NCBI RefSeq assembly: GCF_022179405.1
Contig: NZ_BPQT01000022.1
Span: 1 to 64,000 of the forward strand
Length of the DNA stretch: 64,000 nt
Origin: Methylobacterium marchantiae
GTDB taxonomy: Bacteria > Pseudomonadota > Alphaproteobacteria > Rhizobiales > Beijerinckiaceae
Direction of reading: 5' to 3'
Position 1 is the first letter of the stretch. Each line of letters begins with the position of its first letter. The position numbers were made by a program, and so were the translations under genes. The notes beneath the pieces were generated by a model. That model ran no database searches. It was not told the DNA's origin and saw only the letters and a list, made by a program, of their open reading frames with translations. Positions 42,708-53,173 of the stretch are shown one piece after another.

Positions 42708-42783
42708 GGCGGCGTTCCGGTTCGTTCGCGTGTTCTCGGTGTGCGTCCCTCTCCCGTGGTTGGGTGAGGGTCGTGTTCGCGTC

Positions 42784-44553
42784 CTAGTAGACGTCCTGCT
42801 GGTAGCGATGAGCCCGCTCCAGTGCCGCGACGGCGGTCTCGGCATCGGCCTCGCTGAGGGATTTCACCTCGGCATAGGCCTGGACGACGGCGTTGCGGAC
42901 GTCCTTGGCCATCTTGTTGGCGTCGCCGCAGACGTAGAAATTGGCGCCGCCATCGAGCCATTCCACCAGTTCCTTGGCGTGGTGGCGGATGCGGTCCTGC
43001 ACGTAGATCTTCTCGGGCTGGTCGCGGGAGAAGGCGACGTCGATCTTCGTCAGCGATCCGTCTTCCAGCGCCTCCTGCCATTCGAGCTGGTAGAGGAAGT
43101 CGTGGGTGAAGTGCCGGTCGCCGAAGAACAGCCAGGAGCGGCCGGGGGCCTCGATGGCGCGGCGCTCCTGCACGAAGGCGCGGAACGGGGCGACGCCGGT
43201 GCCGGGCCCGACCATGATGATGTCGGTGGCCGGGTCCTGCGGCAGGCGGAAATGCCGGTTCGGCTTCAGCTTTACCCGCAGCTTGGCGCCGTTCCTGATC
43301 CGGTCGGCGACATGGACCGAGGCGACGCCCGAGCGCGAGCGGCCATGGCTGTCGTAGCGGACGGCGGCGATGGCGAGATGGACCTCGTCGCCCACTTCCT
43401 TGCGCGAGGAGGCGATGGAATAGGCGCGCGGCGGCAGCGGCCGGGTGATGGTATTGAGGTGCTCCGCCGAGAGGGCGGCCGGATAGGTCTCGATGAGGTC
43501 GATCAGGTGGCGCCCCTCGATCCAGGCCTTCACCTCGCCGCTCTCGATGAGCTTCTGCGCCTCGGCATGGCTCGTCGCCTTGGCGAACCGCTCTACCGTG
43601 GTGGCCGAGAGCGTGGTGATGTCGCGCTCGGAGAGCAACGCCCTGCGCAGACCCTCGTCCCCGGTTAGATTCGTCGCCTTGAGGATCTCCTCGACGAGGG
43701 CCGGATCGTTCTCGGGGTAGATCTCGAGCGAATCGCCCGGCTCGTAGGCCGGCGCGCCGTCCTCGAATTCGAGGGCGAGGTGGATCGTCTCCTTGTCGGA
43801 GAGCGACGAATTGAGATTCACGTGGTCGACGACCTCGACCACCACCGGCTCGCGGCTCGGCTCGGCATCGTCGTCCTCGGCAGCGGCGCGGCCCGCGAAA
43901 TCGACCGCCACGACGTTGTCGGCGCTCGCCGCGGGCGCCAGCGCCTTCAGCGTGTTCTTGATCCAGTCGGCGGCCGGCTTGTCGAAGTCGAGGTCGAGGT
44001 CGGCCCGCTCCGCTCCGCGCTTGCCGCCGAGCGCCTCGAACCGCGCGTCGAGGGCCTTACCGATGGCGCAGAACTCGACATAGGAGGTGTCGCCGAGCGC
44101 CAGCACGCCGAAGGTCACCCCGTCGAGGCGCGGCGCCGATTCGCCCATGAGCTCGTTATAGGCGCGGGTGGCGCGGGCCGGGGGCTCGCCCTCGCCCCAG
44201 GTCGCCGCGATGGCGATCACGTTCTTGGCACCGGACAGGGTGGCGATGTCGAGATCGGCGAAATCCACGACCTTCGGCTTGAAGCCGCTCTTCTTCGCGA
44301 GCTTGGCGACGTTGCCGGCCAGGGCTTCGCAATTGCCGGATTCGCTGGCGTAGATGATCGTCAGGGGCTCGGAGGCCTTCGGCGGGGCGGCGGGGATCGC
44401 GGCGGCCTGGCCGCCGGCCGCGTCGAGGCCGGCGAGGAAGCCGGCGAGCCAGGCGCGCTGGATCGGCGTCGCCGCGCCGAGGACGGCGTCGAGGCTCGCG
44501 CGTTCGCTGTCGTCGAACGGGGCGGTACGGGGGAGGATCGCGTGTCGTGCCAT
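42784..44553 (-). CDS. cysJ: Sulfite reductase flavoprotein (alpha) subunit
   Basis: Transfers electrons from NADPH through FAD and FMN to CysI. The 589-aa protein has a flavodoxin-like FMN domain (about 63-205; IYASESGNCEALA, TWGEGEPP, LGDTSYVEFC), a connecting/FAD domain (about 225-450; PRAYSIASS, GVASVHVAD) and an NADPH domain (about 455-589; MVGPGTGVAPFRAF, YVCGDANKMAKDV, QQDVY C-terminus). The start 44553 (MARHAILP) is chosen; its SD is weak. A dyad similar to the one before cysH lies 43-58 bases upstream. Confidence 0.95.
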   Translation of the reverse strand: MARHAILPRTAPFDDSERASLDAVLGAATPIQRAWLAGFLAGLDAAGGQAAAIPAAPPKASEPLTIIYASESGNCEALAGNVAKLAKKSGFKPKVVDFADLDIATLSGAKNVIAIAATWGEGEPPARATRAYNELMGESAPRLDGVTFGVLALGDTSYVEFCAIGKALDARFEALGGKRGAERADLDLDFDKPAADWIKNTLKALAPAASADNVVAVDFAGRAAAEDDDAEPSREPVVVEVVDHVNLNSSLSDKETIHLALEFEDGAPAYEPGDSLEIYPENDPALVEEILKATNLTGDEGLRRALLSERDITTLSATTVERFAKATSHAEAQKLIESGEVKAWIEGRHLIDLIETYPAALSAEHLNTITRPLPPRAYSIASSRKEVGDEVHLAIAAVRYDSHGRSRSGVASVHVADRIRNGAKLRVKLKPNRHFRLPQDPATDIIMVGPGTGVAPFRAFVQERRAIEAPGRSWLFFGDRHFTHDFLYQLEWQEALEDGSLTKIDVAFSRDQPEKIYVQDRIRHHAKELVEWLDGGANFYVCGDANKMAKDVRNAVVQAYAEVKSLSEADAETAVAALERAHRYQQDVY

Positions 44554-44595
44554 CGGTAAGCCATGTCGTCCTGGGAGGCCGGCTGTCAACGGGAT

Positions 44596-44611
44596 GTCCG
44601 TTTTACAGAAC
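44596..44611 (-). promoter_or_regulatory. Candidate cys operator before cysJ
   Basis: Read on the minus strand: GTTCT-GTAAAA-CGGAC, an imperfect 5-6-5 dyad in the same layout as GTTCG-TTATAG-CGAAC before cysH. It begins 43 bases upstream of the cysJ start. A shared regulator is inferred. Confidence 0.35.
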
Positions 44612-44660
44612 GACCTCCGGGTAGAAGGAGCTGCCTGTCCTCGCAGCGCAAAATAGAACT

Positions 44661-45167
44661 TTATTCTCCGGCCACCACGGACAGGGTGGGTGTGAAGCGG
44701 CCGTTCGGCGGCGCTGCCGGCAGGGGAAGCGCCGTCGTCGACTTCACCTTTTCCATGGCGAAGCGGGACGTCACGTTCTTGAGGGGCAGGGTCGCGATGA
44801 GCTGCTTATAGAATGTGTCATAGGCCTGCATATCCGCGACAACGACGCGCAACATGTAATCCACATCGCCGGCCATCCGGTAGAATTCCAGCACTTCCGG
44901 CATGGCGGAGACGGTGGAGGCGAAGCGCTCCAGCCAGTCGCGGGAATGGTCCGACGTCTCGATGGAGACGAAGACGGTGAGGCCGAGCCCGAGCTTGACC
45001 GGATCGAGGACCGCGACCCGGCGGTCGATCACGCCCTCCGCTTCGAGCCGCTGGATGCGCTTCCAGCAGGGCGTCTGCGACAGACCCACCTTCTCGCCGA
45101 TCGTGGCGATGGAGAGGGTGGCGTCGTTCTGCAGCAATGCCAGGATCTTGAGATCGATCGCGTCCAC
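44661..45167 (-). CDS. Lrp/AsnC family transcriptional regulator
   Basis: Regulator of 168 aa: an N-terminal winged helix-turn-helix (1-60; LKILALLQNDATLSIATIGE, LSQTPCWKRIQRLE) and an RAM ligand-binding domain (about 70-150; GLGLTVFVSIET, EVLEFYRMAGDVDYMLRVV). GTG 45167 has GAGG 5 bases upstream and gives the usual family length. It lies between the divergent cysHDN and cysJI units and is the obvious candidate to control them, with an amino acid or sulfur metabolite as effector; this is inferred from position. Confidence 0.93.
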   Translation of the reverse strand: MDAIDLKILALLQNDATLSIATIGEKVGLSQTPCWKRIQRLEAEGVIDRRVAVLDPVKLGLGLTVFVSIETSDHSRDWLERFASTVSAMPEVLEFYRMAGDVDYMLRVVVADMQAYDTFYKQLIATLPLKNVTSRFAMEKVKSTTALPLPAAPPNGRFTPTLSVVAGE

Positions 45168-45347
45168 AGTGACCTCGCTTTGCAGTTCCGGTCGGCGGCG
45201 CTGAGGTGCGCGAAGGCACGGCGTCGACCAGCGAATTGAGAAGGATATTCCTTCGGCGGGCAACCGATAGGGGTGCCGCGCCGTTGCAGACCAGATTTAC
45301 CGCAGCGTGGGAATGCCGCGGTGCGATCCCCGCCATGCCTTGACAGC

Positions 45348-45363
45348 GTTCGTTATAGCGAAC
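45348..45363. promoter_or_regulatory. Candidate cys operator before cysH
   Basis: GTTCG-TTATAG-CGAAC has perfect 5-bp arms around a 6-bp AT-rich centre, 55 bases before the cysH start. TTGACA at 45340-45345 directly precedes it and may be the -35 element of the cysH promoter. Confidence 0.45.
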
Positions 45364-45417
45364 ATTTCAGGTGTCAGACAAGCGGGCAACTTGCAAGCGG
45401 GCGCACAGAACACAGCG

Positions 45418-46215
45418 ATGAGCACTTCCCTGGAACGAACGGCGCGGGACCTCGCGTCCGCCATGGCCGGTCTCGATCTGAAGGGGCGGATTCGCGCGAT
45501 CGAAGCCGCCATCCCCGGTCGGCTGGTCTTCACCACCAGCCTCGGGATCGAGGATCAGGCCCTGACCCACGCCCTCGCCATGGCGAAAGGCCGGACCGAG
45601 ATCGTCACCCTGGATACCGGCCGGCTGTTTCCCGAGACCTACGACGTGTGGGCGGAGACGGAATCGGCCTACGGCATCCGCATCCAGGCCTATGCGCCGG
45701 AGCGGCTCGCCGAAGAGGCCTTCGTGCGCGAGGAGGGCATCAACGGCTTCCGGCATTCCGTCGCCGCCCGTCAGGCCTGTTGCGGTTTCCGCAAGGTCGA
45801 GCCGCTGGGCCGCGCCCTCGACGATGCCGCCGGCTGGCTCACCGGCCTCCGGGCCGGCCAATCGACCAACCGGGCCGATACCCCCCTGGCCGAGGCCGAC
45901 GAGGCGCGCGGGCTGATCAAGATCAATCCGCTCGCCGACTGGACCCGGGCCGATGTCGACCGCTTCGTGATCGACAATTACATCCCCTACAACGTCCTGC
46001 ACGACCGGGGCTTTCCCTCGATCGGCTGCGCGCCCTGCACCCGCGCGATCAAGATCGGCGAGTCCGAGCGCGCCGGCCGCTGGTGGTGGGAGCAGGAATC
46101 CAAGAAGGAATGCGGCCTTCACGTGCACCAGCCCGAGGCGAACGTTCAGCCCGGGCAGGAAGCCGCCGCTTTCGAATCGACCCCCCCCAACAGCAATCTG
46201 GAGATGGCCCGATGA
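45418..46215 (+). CDS. cysH: Adenylyl-sulfate (APS) reductase, assimilatory
   Basis: Reduces APS (rather than PAPS) to sulfite with thioredoxin or glutathione. The 265-aa protein has the [4Fe-4S] ligands of APS reductases: Cys121-Cys122 ([11 protein letters not shown]) and Cys204/Cys207 (CAPC), and the catalytic C-terminal Cys232 in KKECGLH; the PP-loop is [11 protein letters not shown] (39-49). PAPS-type enzymes lack the four iron-sulfur cysteines, and no CysC kinase is fused to CysN here, in agreement. The stop overlaps the cysD start by 4 bases (ATGA). Confidence 0.95.
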   Translation: MSTSLERTARDLASAMAGLDLKGRIRAIEAAIPGRLVFTTSLGIEDQALTHALAMAKGRTEIVTLDTGRLFPETYDVWAETESAYGIRIQAYAPERLAEEAFVREEGINGFRHSVAARQACCGFRKVEPLGRALDDAAGWLTGLRAGQSTNRADTPLAEADEARGLIKINPLADWTRADVDRFVIDNYIPYNVLHDRGFPSIGCAPCTRAIKIGESERAGRWWWEQESKKECGLHVHQPEANVQPGQEAAAFESTPPNSNLEMAR

Positions 46216-47147
46216 GCGCCGCCCCCGCTTTGGCCGCGACGCTGCCCGAGCGTCTCACCCACCTGCAGCGTCTCGAAGCCGAGAGCATCCACATCATGCG
46301 GGAGACGGTCGCCGAGACCGAGAACCCGGTAATGCTCTATTCCATCGGCAAGGATTCGTCGGTGCTGCTGCATCTGGCGCTGAAGGCCTTCGCGCCGGGC
46401 CGCCTGCCGTTCCCCTTGATGCACATCGACACGACGTGGAAGTTCAAGGAGATGATCGCGTTCCGCGATCAGCGCGCCAAGGATCTCGGCCTCGACCTCA
46501 TCGTCCACACCAACCAGGACGGTCTCGCCCGCGGCATCGGCCCGATCAGCCACGGGTCGGAGGTGCATACCGACGTGATGAAGACGCAGGCCCTGCGTCA
46601 GGCGCTCGACACGCACAAGTTCGACGCGGCCTTCGGCGGCGCCCGCCGCGACGAGGAGGCCTCGCGCGCCAAGGAACGCATCTTCTCCCTGCGCACGGCC
46701 CAGCATCGCTGGGACCCCAAGCGCCAGCGGGCCGAGCCCTGGCACCTGTACAACCTCAAGAAGAAGCGCGGTGAATCCCTGCGCGTCTTCCCGATCTCGA
46801 ACTGGACCGAGCTCGACGTCTGGCTCTACATCGAGCAGGAGCAGATCCCGATCGTGCCGCTCTACTTCGCCAAGCCCCGCCCGGTGGTGGAGCGCGACGG
46901 CCAGCTGATCCTGGTCGATGACGAGCGCCTGCCGCTGAACCCCGGCGAGACCCCGCAGAACCTGTCCGTGCGCTTCAGGACGCTGGGCGATTACCCGCTC
47001 ACCGGCGCCGTCGAGAGCGATGCCGCGACCCTGCCCGAGATCATCGGCGAGACCCTGGCCGCCCGGACCTCCGAGCGTCAGGGCCGCGTGATCGACAAGG
47101 ACGGGTCGGGCGCCATGGAGCGCAAGAAGCAGGAGGGGTATTTCTAA
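46212..47147 (+). CDS. cysD: Sulfate adenylyltransferase subunit 2
   Basis: Catalytic subunit of ATP sulfurylase, forming APS from sulfate and ATP. The 311-aa protein has the PP-loop [18 protein letters not shown]-type segment (key SIGKDSS), [26 protein letters not shown], and [12 protein letters not shown]. The C-terminal KKQEGYF is the conserved tail. It overlaps cysH by 4 bases and precedes cysN by 1 base, a tight cysHDN operon. Confidence 0.97.
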   Translation: MSAAPALAATLPERLTHLQRLEAESIHIMRETVAETENPVMLYSIGKDSSVLLHLALKAFAPGRLPFPLMHIDTTWKFKEMIAFRDQRAKDLGLDLIVHTNQDGLARGIGPISHGSEVHTDVMKTQALRQALDTHKFDAAFGGARRDEEASRAKERIFSLRTAQHRWDPKRQRAEPWHLYNLKKKRGESLRVFPISNWTELDVWLYIEQEQIPIVPLYFAKPRPVVERDGQLILVDDERLPLNPGETPQNLSVRFRTLGDYPLTGAVESDAATLPEIIGETLAARTSERQGRVIDKDGSGAMERKKQEGYF

Positions 47148-47148
47148 G

Positions 47149-48549
47149 ATGACGATCCATCAGTCACCCGAAGCCTTCGGCTACGACAGCTTCCTCGCCG
47201 CCCACCAGAGCAAGGAAGTCCTGCGCTTCATCACCTGCGGCTCCGTCGATGACGGCAAGTCGACCCTGATCGGCCGGCTGCTGCACGACACCAAGCAGAT
47301 CTTCGACGATCAGGTCACCGCCCTTCAGCGCGATTCGCGCAAGCACGGCACGCAGGGGGCCGAGATCGATCTCGCCCTCCTCGTGGACGGCCTGCAGGCC
47401 GAGCGCGAGCAGGGCATCACCATCGACGTCGCCTACCGGTTCTTCTCCACCGACAAGCGCTCCTTCATCGTCGCCGACACCCCCGGCCACGAGCAGTATA
47501 CCCGCAACATGGCGACCGGCGCCTCCACGGCGGATGTCGCCGTGATCCTGGTGGATGCGCGCCAGGGCCTGACCCGCCAGACCCGGCGCCACGCGCTCCT
47601 GGTCTCGCTGCTCGGCATCAAGCGCGTCGCGCTCGCGGTGAACAAGATGGACCTCGTCGGCTGGTCGCAGGACAAGTTCGAGGAGATCAATGCGGCGTTC
47701 GACGCCTTCGCCGCGCCCCTCGGATTCACCGAGATCCGCGCCATCCCGCTCTCGGCCAAGAACGGCGACAACGTCGTGCTGCCCGGCGCCGTCGTGCCCT
47801 GGTACACCGGCACGCCCCTTCTCCAGTACCTCGAAGAGGTGCCGGTGCGAGTGGAGGAGCAGGCCGCCCCGTTCCGCCTTCCGGTACAATGGGTGAACCG
47901 CCCGAATTCCGACTTCCGCGGCTTCTCCGGCCTCATCGCCAGCGGCCGTGTCGCTCCCGGCGACGCGATCATCGTCGAGCCCTCGGGCCGGACCTCCACG
48001 ATCGCCCGCATCTACACCGCCGACGGCGACCTGCCGCATGCGGTGGAGGGACAGTCCGTCACCCTCGTCCTCGCCGATGAGATCGACGCCTCGCGCGGTT
48101 CGGTGATCGTCGCCGCCGATGCGCCGATGCGCGTCACCGACAGTCTCGAGGCGCGCCTGTTCTGGGCGGCCGAGACGGAGCTGCTCCCCGGTGCGACGCT
48201 GCTCGCCAAGATCGGCACCGTGACGGTCAACGCCACCGTGACGACCATCGGCAACCGCATCGATCCGGAGACCGGCAACCCGGCGCCCGCTGCCCGGCTC
48301 GTCGCCAACGACATCGCCGACGTGACCCTGAGCCTCGACCGGGCCGTGGCCGTCGATGCCTATGGCGCCAACCGCGACACCGGCGGCTTCATCCTGATCG
48401 ACCGCGAGACCACCGATACGGCGGCCCTCGGCCTGATCCATGCGGACACGTCCGCTCCGCAGGCGAAGGACGAGCCTGAGGCGACCCGCGCGGCGAAATC
48501 CGGCGGCGGCTTCCTGTCGAAGCTGCGCTGGGTGTTCGGCGGTATCTGA
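47149..48549 (+). CDS. cysN: Sulfate adenylyltransferase subunit 1 (GTPase)
   Basis: GTPase subunit that drives APS synthesis by CysD. The 466-aa EF-Tu-like protein has the P-loop GSVDDGKST (31-39), switch DTPGH (110-114) and NKMD (165-168), followed by two beta-barrel domains. Many alphaproteobacterial proteins are CysN-CysC fusions; this one ends after the second barrel with a short charged tail, so APS kinase is absent from it. It is the last gene of cysHDN and is followed by a hairpin terminator. Confidence 0.96.
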   Translation: MTIHQSPEAFGYDSFLAAHQSKEVLRFITCGSVDDGKSTLIGRLLHDTKQIFDDQVTALQRDSRKHGTQGAEIDLALLVDGLQAEREQGITIDVAYRFFSTDKRSFIVADTPGHEQYTRNMATGASTADVAVILVDARQGLTRQTRRHALLVSLLGIKRVALAVNKMDLVGWSQDKFEEINAAFDAFAAPLGFTEIRAIPLSAKNGDNVVLPGAVVPWYTGTPLLQYLEEVPVRVEEQAAPFRLPVQWVNRPNSDFRGFSGLIASGRVAPGDAIIVEPSGRTSTIARIYTADGDLPHAVEGQSVTLVLADEIDASRGSVIVAADAPMRVTDSLEARLFWAAETELLPGATLLAKIGTVTVNATVTTIGNRIDPETGNPAPAARLVANDIADVTLSLDRAVAVDAYGANRDTGGFILIDRETTDTAALGLIHADTSAPQAKDEPEATRAAKSGGGFLSKLRWVFGGI

Positions 48550-48567
48550 GCTGCGCGCCATCGGGTG

Positions 48568-48590
48568 GCGGCCCCTTTTTGGGGGCGCTT
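48568..48590 (+). terminator. Terminator after cysN
   Basis: GCG-G-CCCC (48568-48575), loop TTTTT, GGGG-G-CGC (48581-48588) with one G-G mismatch, then TTCTCTC. It lies 19 bases after the stop codon. Confidence 0.6.
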
Positions 48591-48669
48591 CTCTCTTCGC
48601 ACGATGGCTGGTCCGGCGATCGACCGACATCGACGGTCACAGAGAGTGCGGCCGACACCGTTCCTCCCA

Positions 48670-48794
48670 CCCATCACCTCATCCTGAGGTGCCGGAGCGA
48701 AGCGGAGGCCTCGAAGGAGGCGTCCAGATCGCGCAGTGGGTTCTGGAAGGCTCATTCGAGGCTGCTTCGCAGCTCCTCAGGATGAGGTGGTGGG
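48670..48794. repeat. REP-type intergenic element with 20-bp inverted ends
   Basis: CCCATCACCTCATCCTGAGG (48670-48689) and CCTCAGGATGAGGTGGTGGG (48775-48794) are inverted with one mismatch; inner segments GAGCGAAGC and GCTTCGCAGCTC also pair. Each end contains the CCTCATCCTGAGG core found alone at 40488. The element occupies most of the 430-base gap between cysN and the aminotransferase, which contains no gene. Confidence 0.8.
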
Positions 48795-48818
48795 CAGGAG
48801 AAGATTGAGAGTGGTTGA

Positions 48819-50180
<1,362 letters not shown>

Positions 50181-50187
50181 AGAGGCC

Positions 50188-50207
50188 GGCCGTCGCTGCC
50201 GACGGCC
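50188..50207 (+). terminator. Terminator hairpin after aatA
   Basis: GGCCGTCG (50188-50195), loop CTGC, CGACGGCC (50200-50207), followed by TTC, 8 bases after the stop codon. Confidence 0.7.
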
Positions 50208-50216
50208 TTCACGACG

Positions 50217-50243
50217 ATGCGCGAGGGATCACCCCTCGCGCAT
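50217..50243. terminator. Second hairpin, spanning the S9 peptidase stop codon
   Basis: ATGCGCGAGGG (50217-50227) and CCCTCGCGCAT (50233-50243) are exact 11-bp complements around ATCAC. The hairpin includes the last codons of the minus-strand peptidase gene and lies 10 bases from the aatA terminator. Confidence 0.55.
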
Positions 50244-52112
50244 GACCTTCATGCTGGTTCCGGGCGCTTCGTCGGCCTCCAGCGGTTCCGCGCGACCGCC
50301 GAGATGGCGCGCGAGGAAGGCCTCGGCCGCGGCGAAGAAGGCCAGGCGGTTGTCCGGCCTGACGAAGCCGTGGCCTTCGTCGGGGAACAGCAGGTAGGTG
50401 ACGGGAATGCCCTTCGCCTCCATGGCGGCGACCATCTGGTCGGATTCGTCCTGGCGCACCCGCGGATCGTTGGCACCCTGCGCGATCAGGAGCGGGGACC
50501 GGATGCGGTCGGCCATGAAGACCGGCGAGCGTTCGCGCAGCAGGGCGAGCCCTTCCTCGGTATCCGGGTCGCCGATCGCCCGATGCAGCTGGGCCCGCAT
50601 CGCCTCCCAATAGGGCGGGATGGTTCGGACGAGCGTTTCGAGATTGGCCGGGCCGACGATGTCGATGCCGCAGGCATAGACTTCCGGATTGCGGGCGAGG
50701 GCCGCGAGGGTGGCGTAGCCGCCATAGCTCCCGCCCATGATCGCGATCCGGGCCGGGTCGGCGATGCCCTCGTCGACGGCCCAGGCGACGGCGTCGAGAA
50801 GATCGTCGTCCATGCGCCGGCCCCATTCGCCGTCACCGGCATTGAGGAACGCCTTGCCGAAACCGGTGGAGGCCCGGAAATTGACGCTGAGCGCCGCGTA
50901 GCCGCGATCGGCCAGCCATTGGTGCAGCGGGTTGAAGCCGAACCCGTCCCGCCCCCACGGACCGCCATGGACCAGGAGGACGAGGGCTCCGGCCGCCTCC
51001 GCATCCCGTGGCCGCGTCAGGTAGGAGACGAGATCCAGACCGTCGCGGGAGCGGATCATCACCGGTCGCATGGGTACCAGCGGCGCCGTGTCGAGCTCCG
51101 GATAGACGCTGCCGAGGTCGGTGAGGCGCTGCTCGCGCCTGTCGTAGAGGTAGGTTCGCCACGGCCGGATGTCGGATTCGGTGGACAGGACCCAGAACCG
51201 GTCGTCCTCGCTGCGGCTCGCCAGATGCCAGTCGCCGATCTCCCGCGAGTCGAGGAAGGCGAAATCCCCCCGCACCCGCTCGTCGAGCGGATACCAGCGC
51301 ACCCGCTGGTGATTGATCGCGTAGGCCAGCGGCTCGAGCGTCTCGACGTCGTTGAGGACGAAACCGATATCGGCCTCGTCATGCGCGGCGAGGATCGTCG
51401 TGGCACCGTCCGAGAGCGCGACCCGCGTGAGCGCTGCCGTGTCGCGTCCGCGGCTGTCGCGGCAGAAGACGAAGGCGCCCACCGCATCGAGATGATCCGG
51501 GCCCGAGATCCGGGCATCCTCGGCGGAGAAATCGAGCCACGGCTCCCACCCGTCCGGACCGCGGCGCAGCGCCCGGCTCGATCCGTCGGAGGGTAGCTGC
51601 AGGGCGAGGCGGGGACGGAAATGCTCGTCGGTGACGAACCCGGCGAATCCCGGATTCTCCTCCACGAGGTCGCGCGTCCCGGTCCTGAGATCGATCCGGT
51701 AGAGATCGTGGAAGCGTGGGTCGCGCGCGTTGATGGAGACGAGAATGGAGCCGCGCACGAAGCGGCTGATCCCGGCGATGTCGGCCATGATGCCGGGGAT
51801 CGGCGTCAGGTCGCGGCAGGCCAGGTTCGAGAGGTCGACGGCGAAGACGTGATGGTTCTCGTCGCCATCGGCATCCTGCAGATAGACGAGATGGTCGGGT
51901 TCGTAGGTCCAGGAATATTGGGATATGCCCCGCCCGCGATCCGCCGTGACCGGCGTGCCGATCCCAGGGGTCTCGGCGGGCCCCACCCACAGGTTGAGCA
52001 CGCCCTCCACGGGCGCGACCCATGACAGGAACCGGCCGTCCGGGCTGATCTTGTAGGCGGTCCGAACGGGATTGCCGAACAGGTGCCGGCGCGGGATCAG
52101 GTCAGTCACCAT
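50229..52112 (-). CDS. S9 family serine peptidase (prolyl oligopeptidase type)
   Basis: Cytoplasmic oligopeptidase of 627 aa. The N-terminal part (about 1-370) is a beta-propeller with repeated WD-like blades (KISPDGRFLSWVAP, EPDHLVYLQDADGDENHHVF). The C-terminal alpha/beta-hydrolase domain contains GGSYGGYA with Ser462, GANDPRV with Asp549 and DEGHGF with His581, the catalytic triad. The closest type is dipeptidyl/acylaminoacyl peptidase. No signal peptide is visible. It is convergent with the aminotransferase gene. Confidence 0.93.
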   Translation of the reverse strand: MVTDLIPRRHLFGNPVRTAYKISPDGRFLSWVAPVEGVLNLWVGPAETPGIGTPVTADRGRGISQYSWTYEPDHLVYLQDADGDENHHVFAVDLSNLACRDLTPIPGIMADIAGISRFVRGSILVSINARDPRFHDLYRIDLRTGTRDLVEENPGFAGFVTDEHFRPRLALQLPSDGSSRALRRGPDGWEPWLDFSAEDARISGPDHLDAVGAFVFCRDSRGRDTAALTRVALSDGATTILAAHDEADIGFVLNDVETLEPLAYAINHQRVRWYPLDERVRGDFAFLDSREIGDWHLASRSEDDRFWVLSTESDIRPWRTYLYDRREQRLTDLGSVYPELDTAPLVPMRPVMIRSRDGLDLVSYLTRPRDAEAAGALVLLVHGGPWGRDGFGFNPLHQWLADRGYAALSVNFRASTGFGKAFLNAGDGEWGRRMDDDLLDAVAWAVDEGIADPARIAIMGGSYGGYATLAALARNPEVYACGIDIVGPANLETLVRTIPPYWEAMRAQLHRAIGDPDTEEGLALLRERSPVFMADRIRSPLLIAQGANDPRVRQDESDQMVAAMEAKGIPVTYLLFPDEGHGFVRPDNRLAFFAAAEAFLARHLGGRAEPLEADEAPGTSMKVMREG

Positions 52113-52330
52113 ACCATCCGTCGAAGAAGCATCGTGCCTCGTTGGAGCACCGGGCCATCGACATCGGAGCCGGGCGGCCTGTCAACCACGGGTGGGGTGC
52201 TCTGCGATCGTTCCCTCACCGGCGCGCAGGCGCTCGGCCCGAAGCGATGGACCGGCCATCGCGACTTGACGACGCGCGGCTCGCGCAGGTCTGGTGAGAG
52301 CCTCGAGCGTTCGGCTCGGAGGAGACGCTC

Positions 52331-53173
52331 ATGGTGACGATCGCCGTCATCGCACCCGGCGCCATGGGCAGCGCGGTCGCCGCCCTGCTGCACGGGAACG
52401 GGGCCCGCATTCTCACCGTGCTGGCCGGGCGCAGCGCCGCCACCATCGCCCGTGCACGGGACGCCGGCATGGAAGGCGTGGACGAGGCCGATCTCGCCGG
52501 GGCCGATTTCGTCCTCTCCATCGTCCCGCCCGCGGAAGCGACGGCTCTGGCGACGCGCCTGGCTCCCATCCTCGCCGCCGCGGCCCGCAAGCCGGTCTAT
52601 GTCGACTGCAACGCCCTCAACGTCGCGACGAAACGGGGCGTCGCTGGCGTGATCGCGCAGACCGGCGCGCCGTTCATCGATGCGGCGATCATCGGGGCTC
52701 CGCCCAGGCCCGGCGGCAAGGGCCCACGGATCTACGTCTCGGGCGACGATCTCGCCTCGTCCGTGGCGTTGCGCGAACTGGGGCTGGACATTCGCCCGGT
52801 GGAGGGCGGCGTCGGAGCGGCGGCGGCCCTCAAGATGTCCTATGCCGGCATCAACAAGGGGCTGACCGCGCTCGCCGCCGCGATGGTTCTCGCGGCAGGC
52901 CGGGCCGGGGCGGCCGAGGCCCTGCATGCCGAGCTCGCCGAGAGCGAGCCCGAGTTGCTGGCGCGCTTTGCCCGCGTACTTCCCGACATGGTGCCGAAAG
53001 CCTATCGCTGGGTCGCCGAGATGGACGAGATCGCCGGTTTCCTCGAGGGGGACGATGGGGGCCGCCTGATGTTCGACGGTGCGGGGCGGCTCTATGCGCG
53101 GCTCGCCGCAGAAGGAGATGGCGACGAGATCGCGCGCTTGAGAGCCTTCGCGGCTGCGGCGGAACGGCCCTGA
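52331..53173 (+). CDS. 6-phosphogluconate-dehydrogenase-like NAD(P)-binding oxidoreductase (DUF1932 type)
   Basis: The 280-aa protein has an N-terminal Rossmann domain (VIAPGAMGSAVA, 6-17; SIVPPAEA) and an all-helical C-terminal domain with ALKMSYAGINKGLTAL, holding the putative catalytic Lys of the beta-hydroxyacid dehydrogenase family. The layout fits DUF1932 proteins rather than classical 3-hydroxyisobutyrate dehydrogenases. The substrate is unknown. SD GGAG lies 6 bases upstream of the ATG. It stands alone. Confidence 0.88.
   Translation: MVTIAVIAPGAMGSAVAALLHGNGARILTVLAGRSAATIARARDAGMEGVDEADLAGADFVLSIVPPAEATALATRLAPILAAAARKPVYVDCNALNVATKRGVAGVIAQTGAPFIDAAIIGAPPRPGGKGPRIYVSGDDLASSVALRELGLDIRPVEGGVGAAAALKMSYAGINKGLTALAAAMVLAAGRAGAAEALHAELAESEPELLARFARVLPDMVPKAYRWVAEMDEIAGFLEGDDGGRLMFDGAGRLYARLAAEGDGDEIARLRAFAAAAERP

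Noticed and set aside
47164-48630. Minus-strand open frame opposite cysN
   Set aside because: Shadow of the cysN frame; the plus strand holds intact GTPase motifs.
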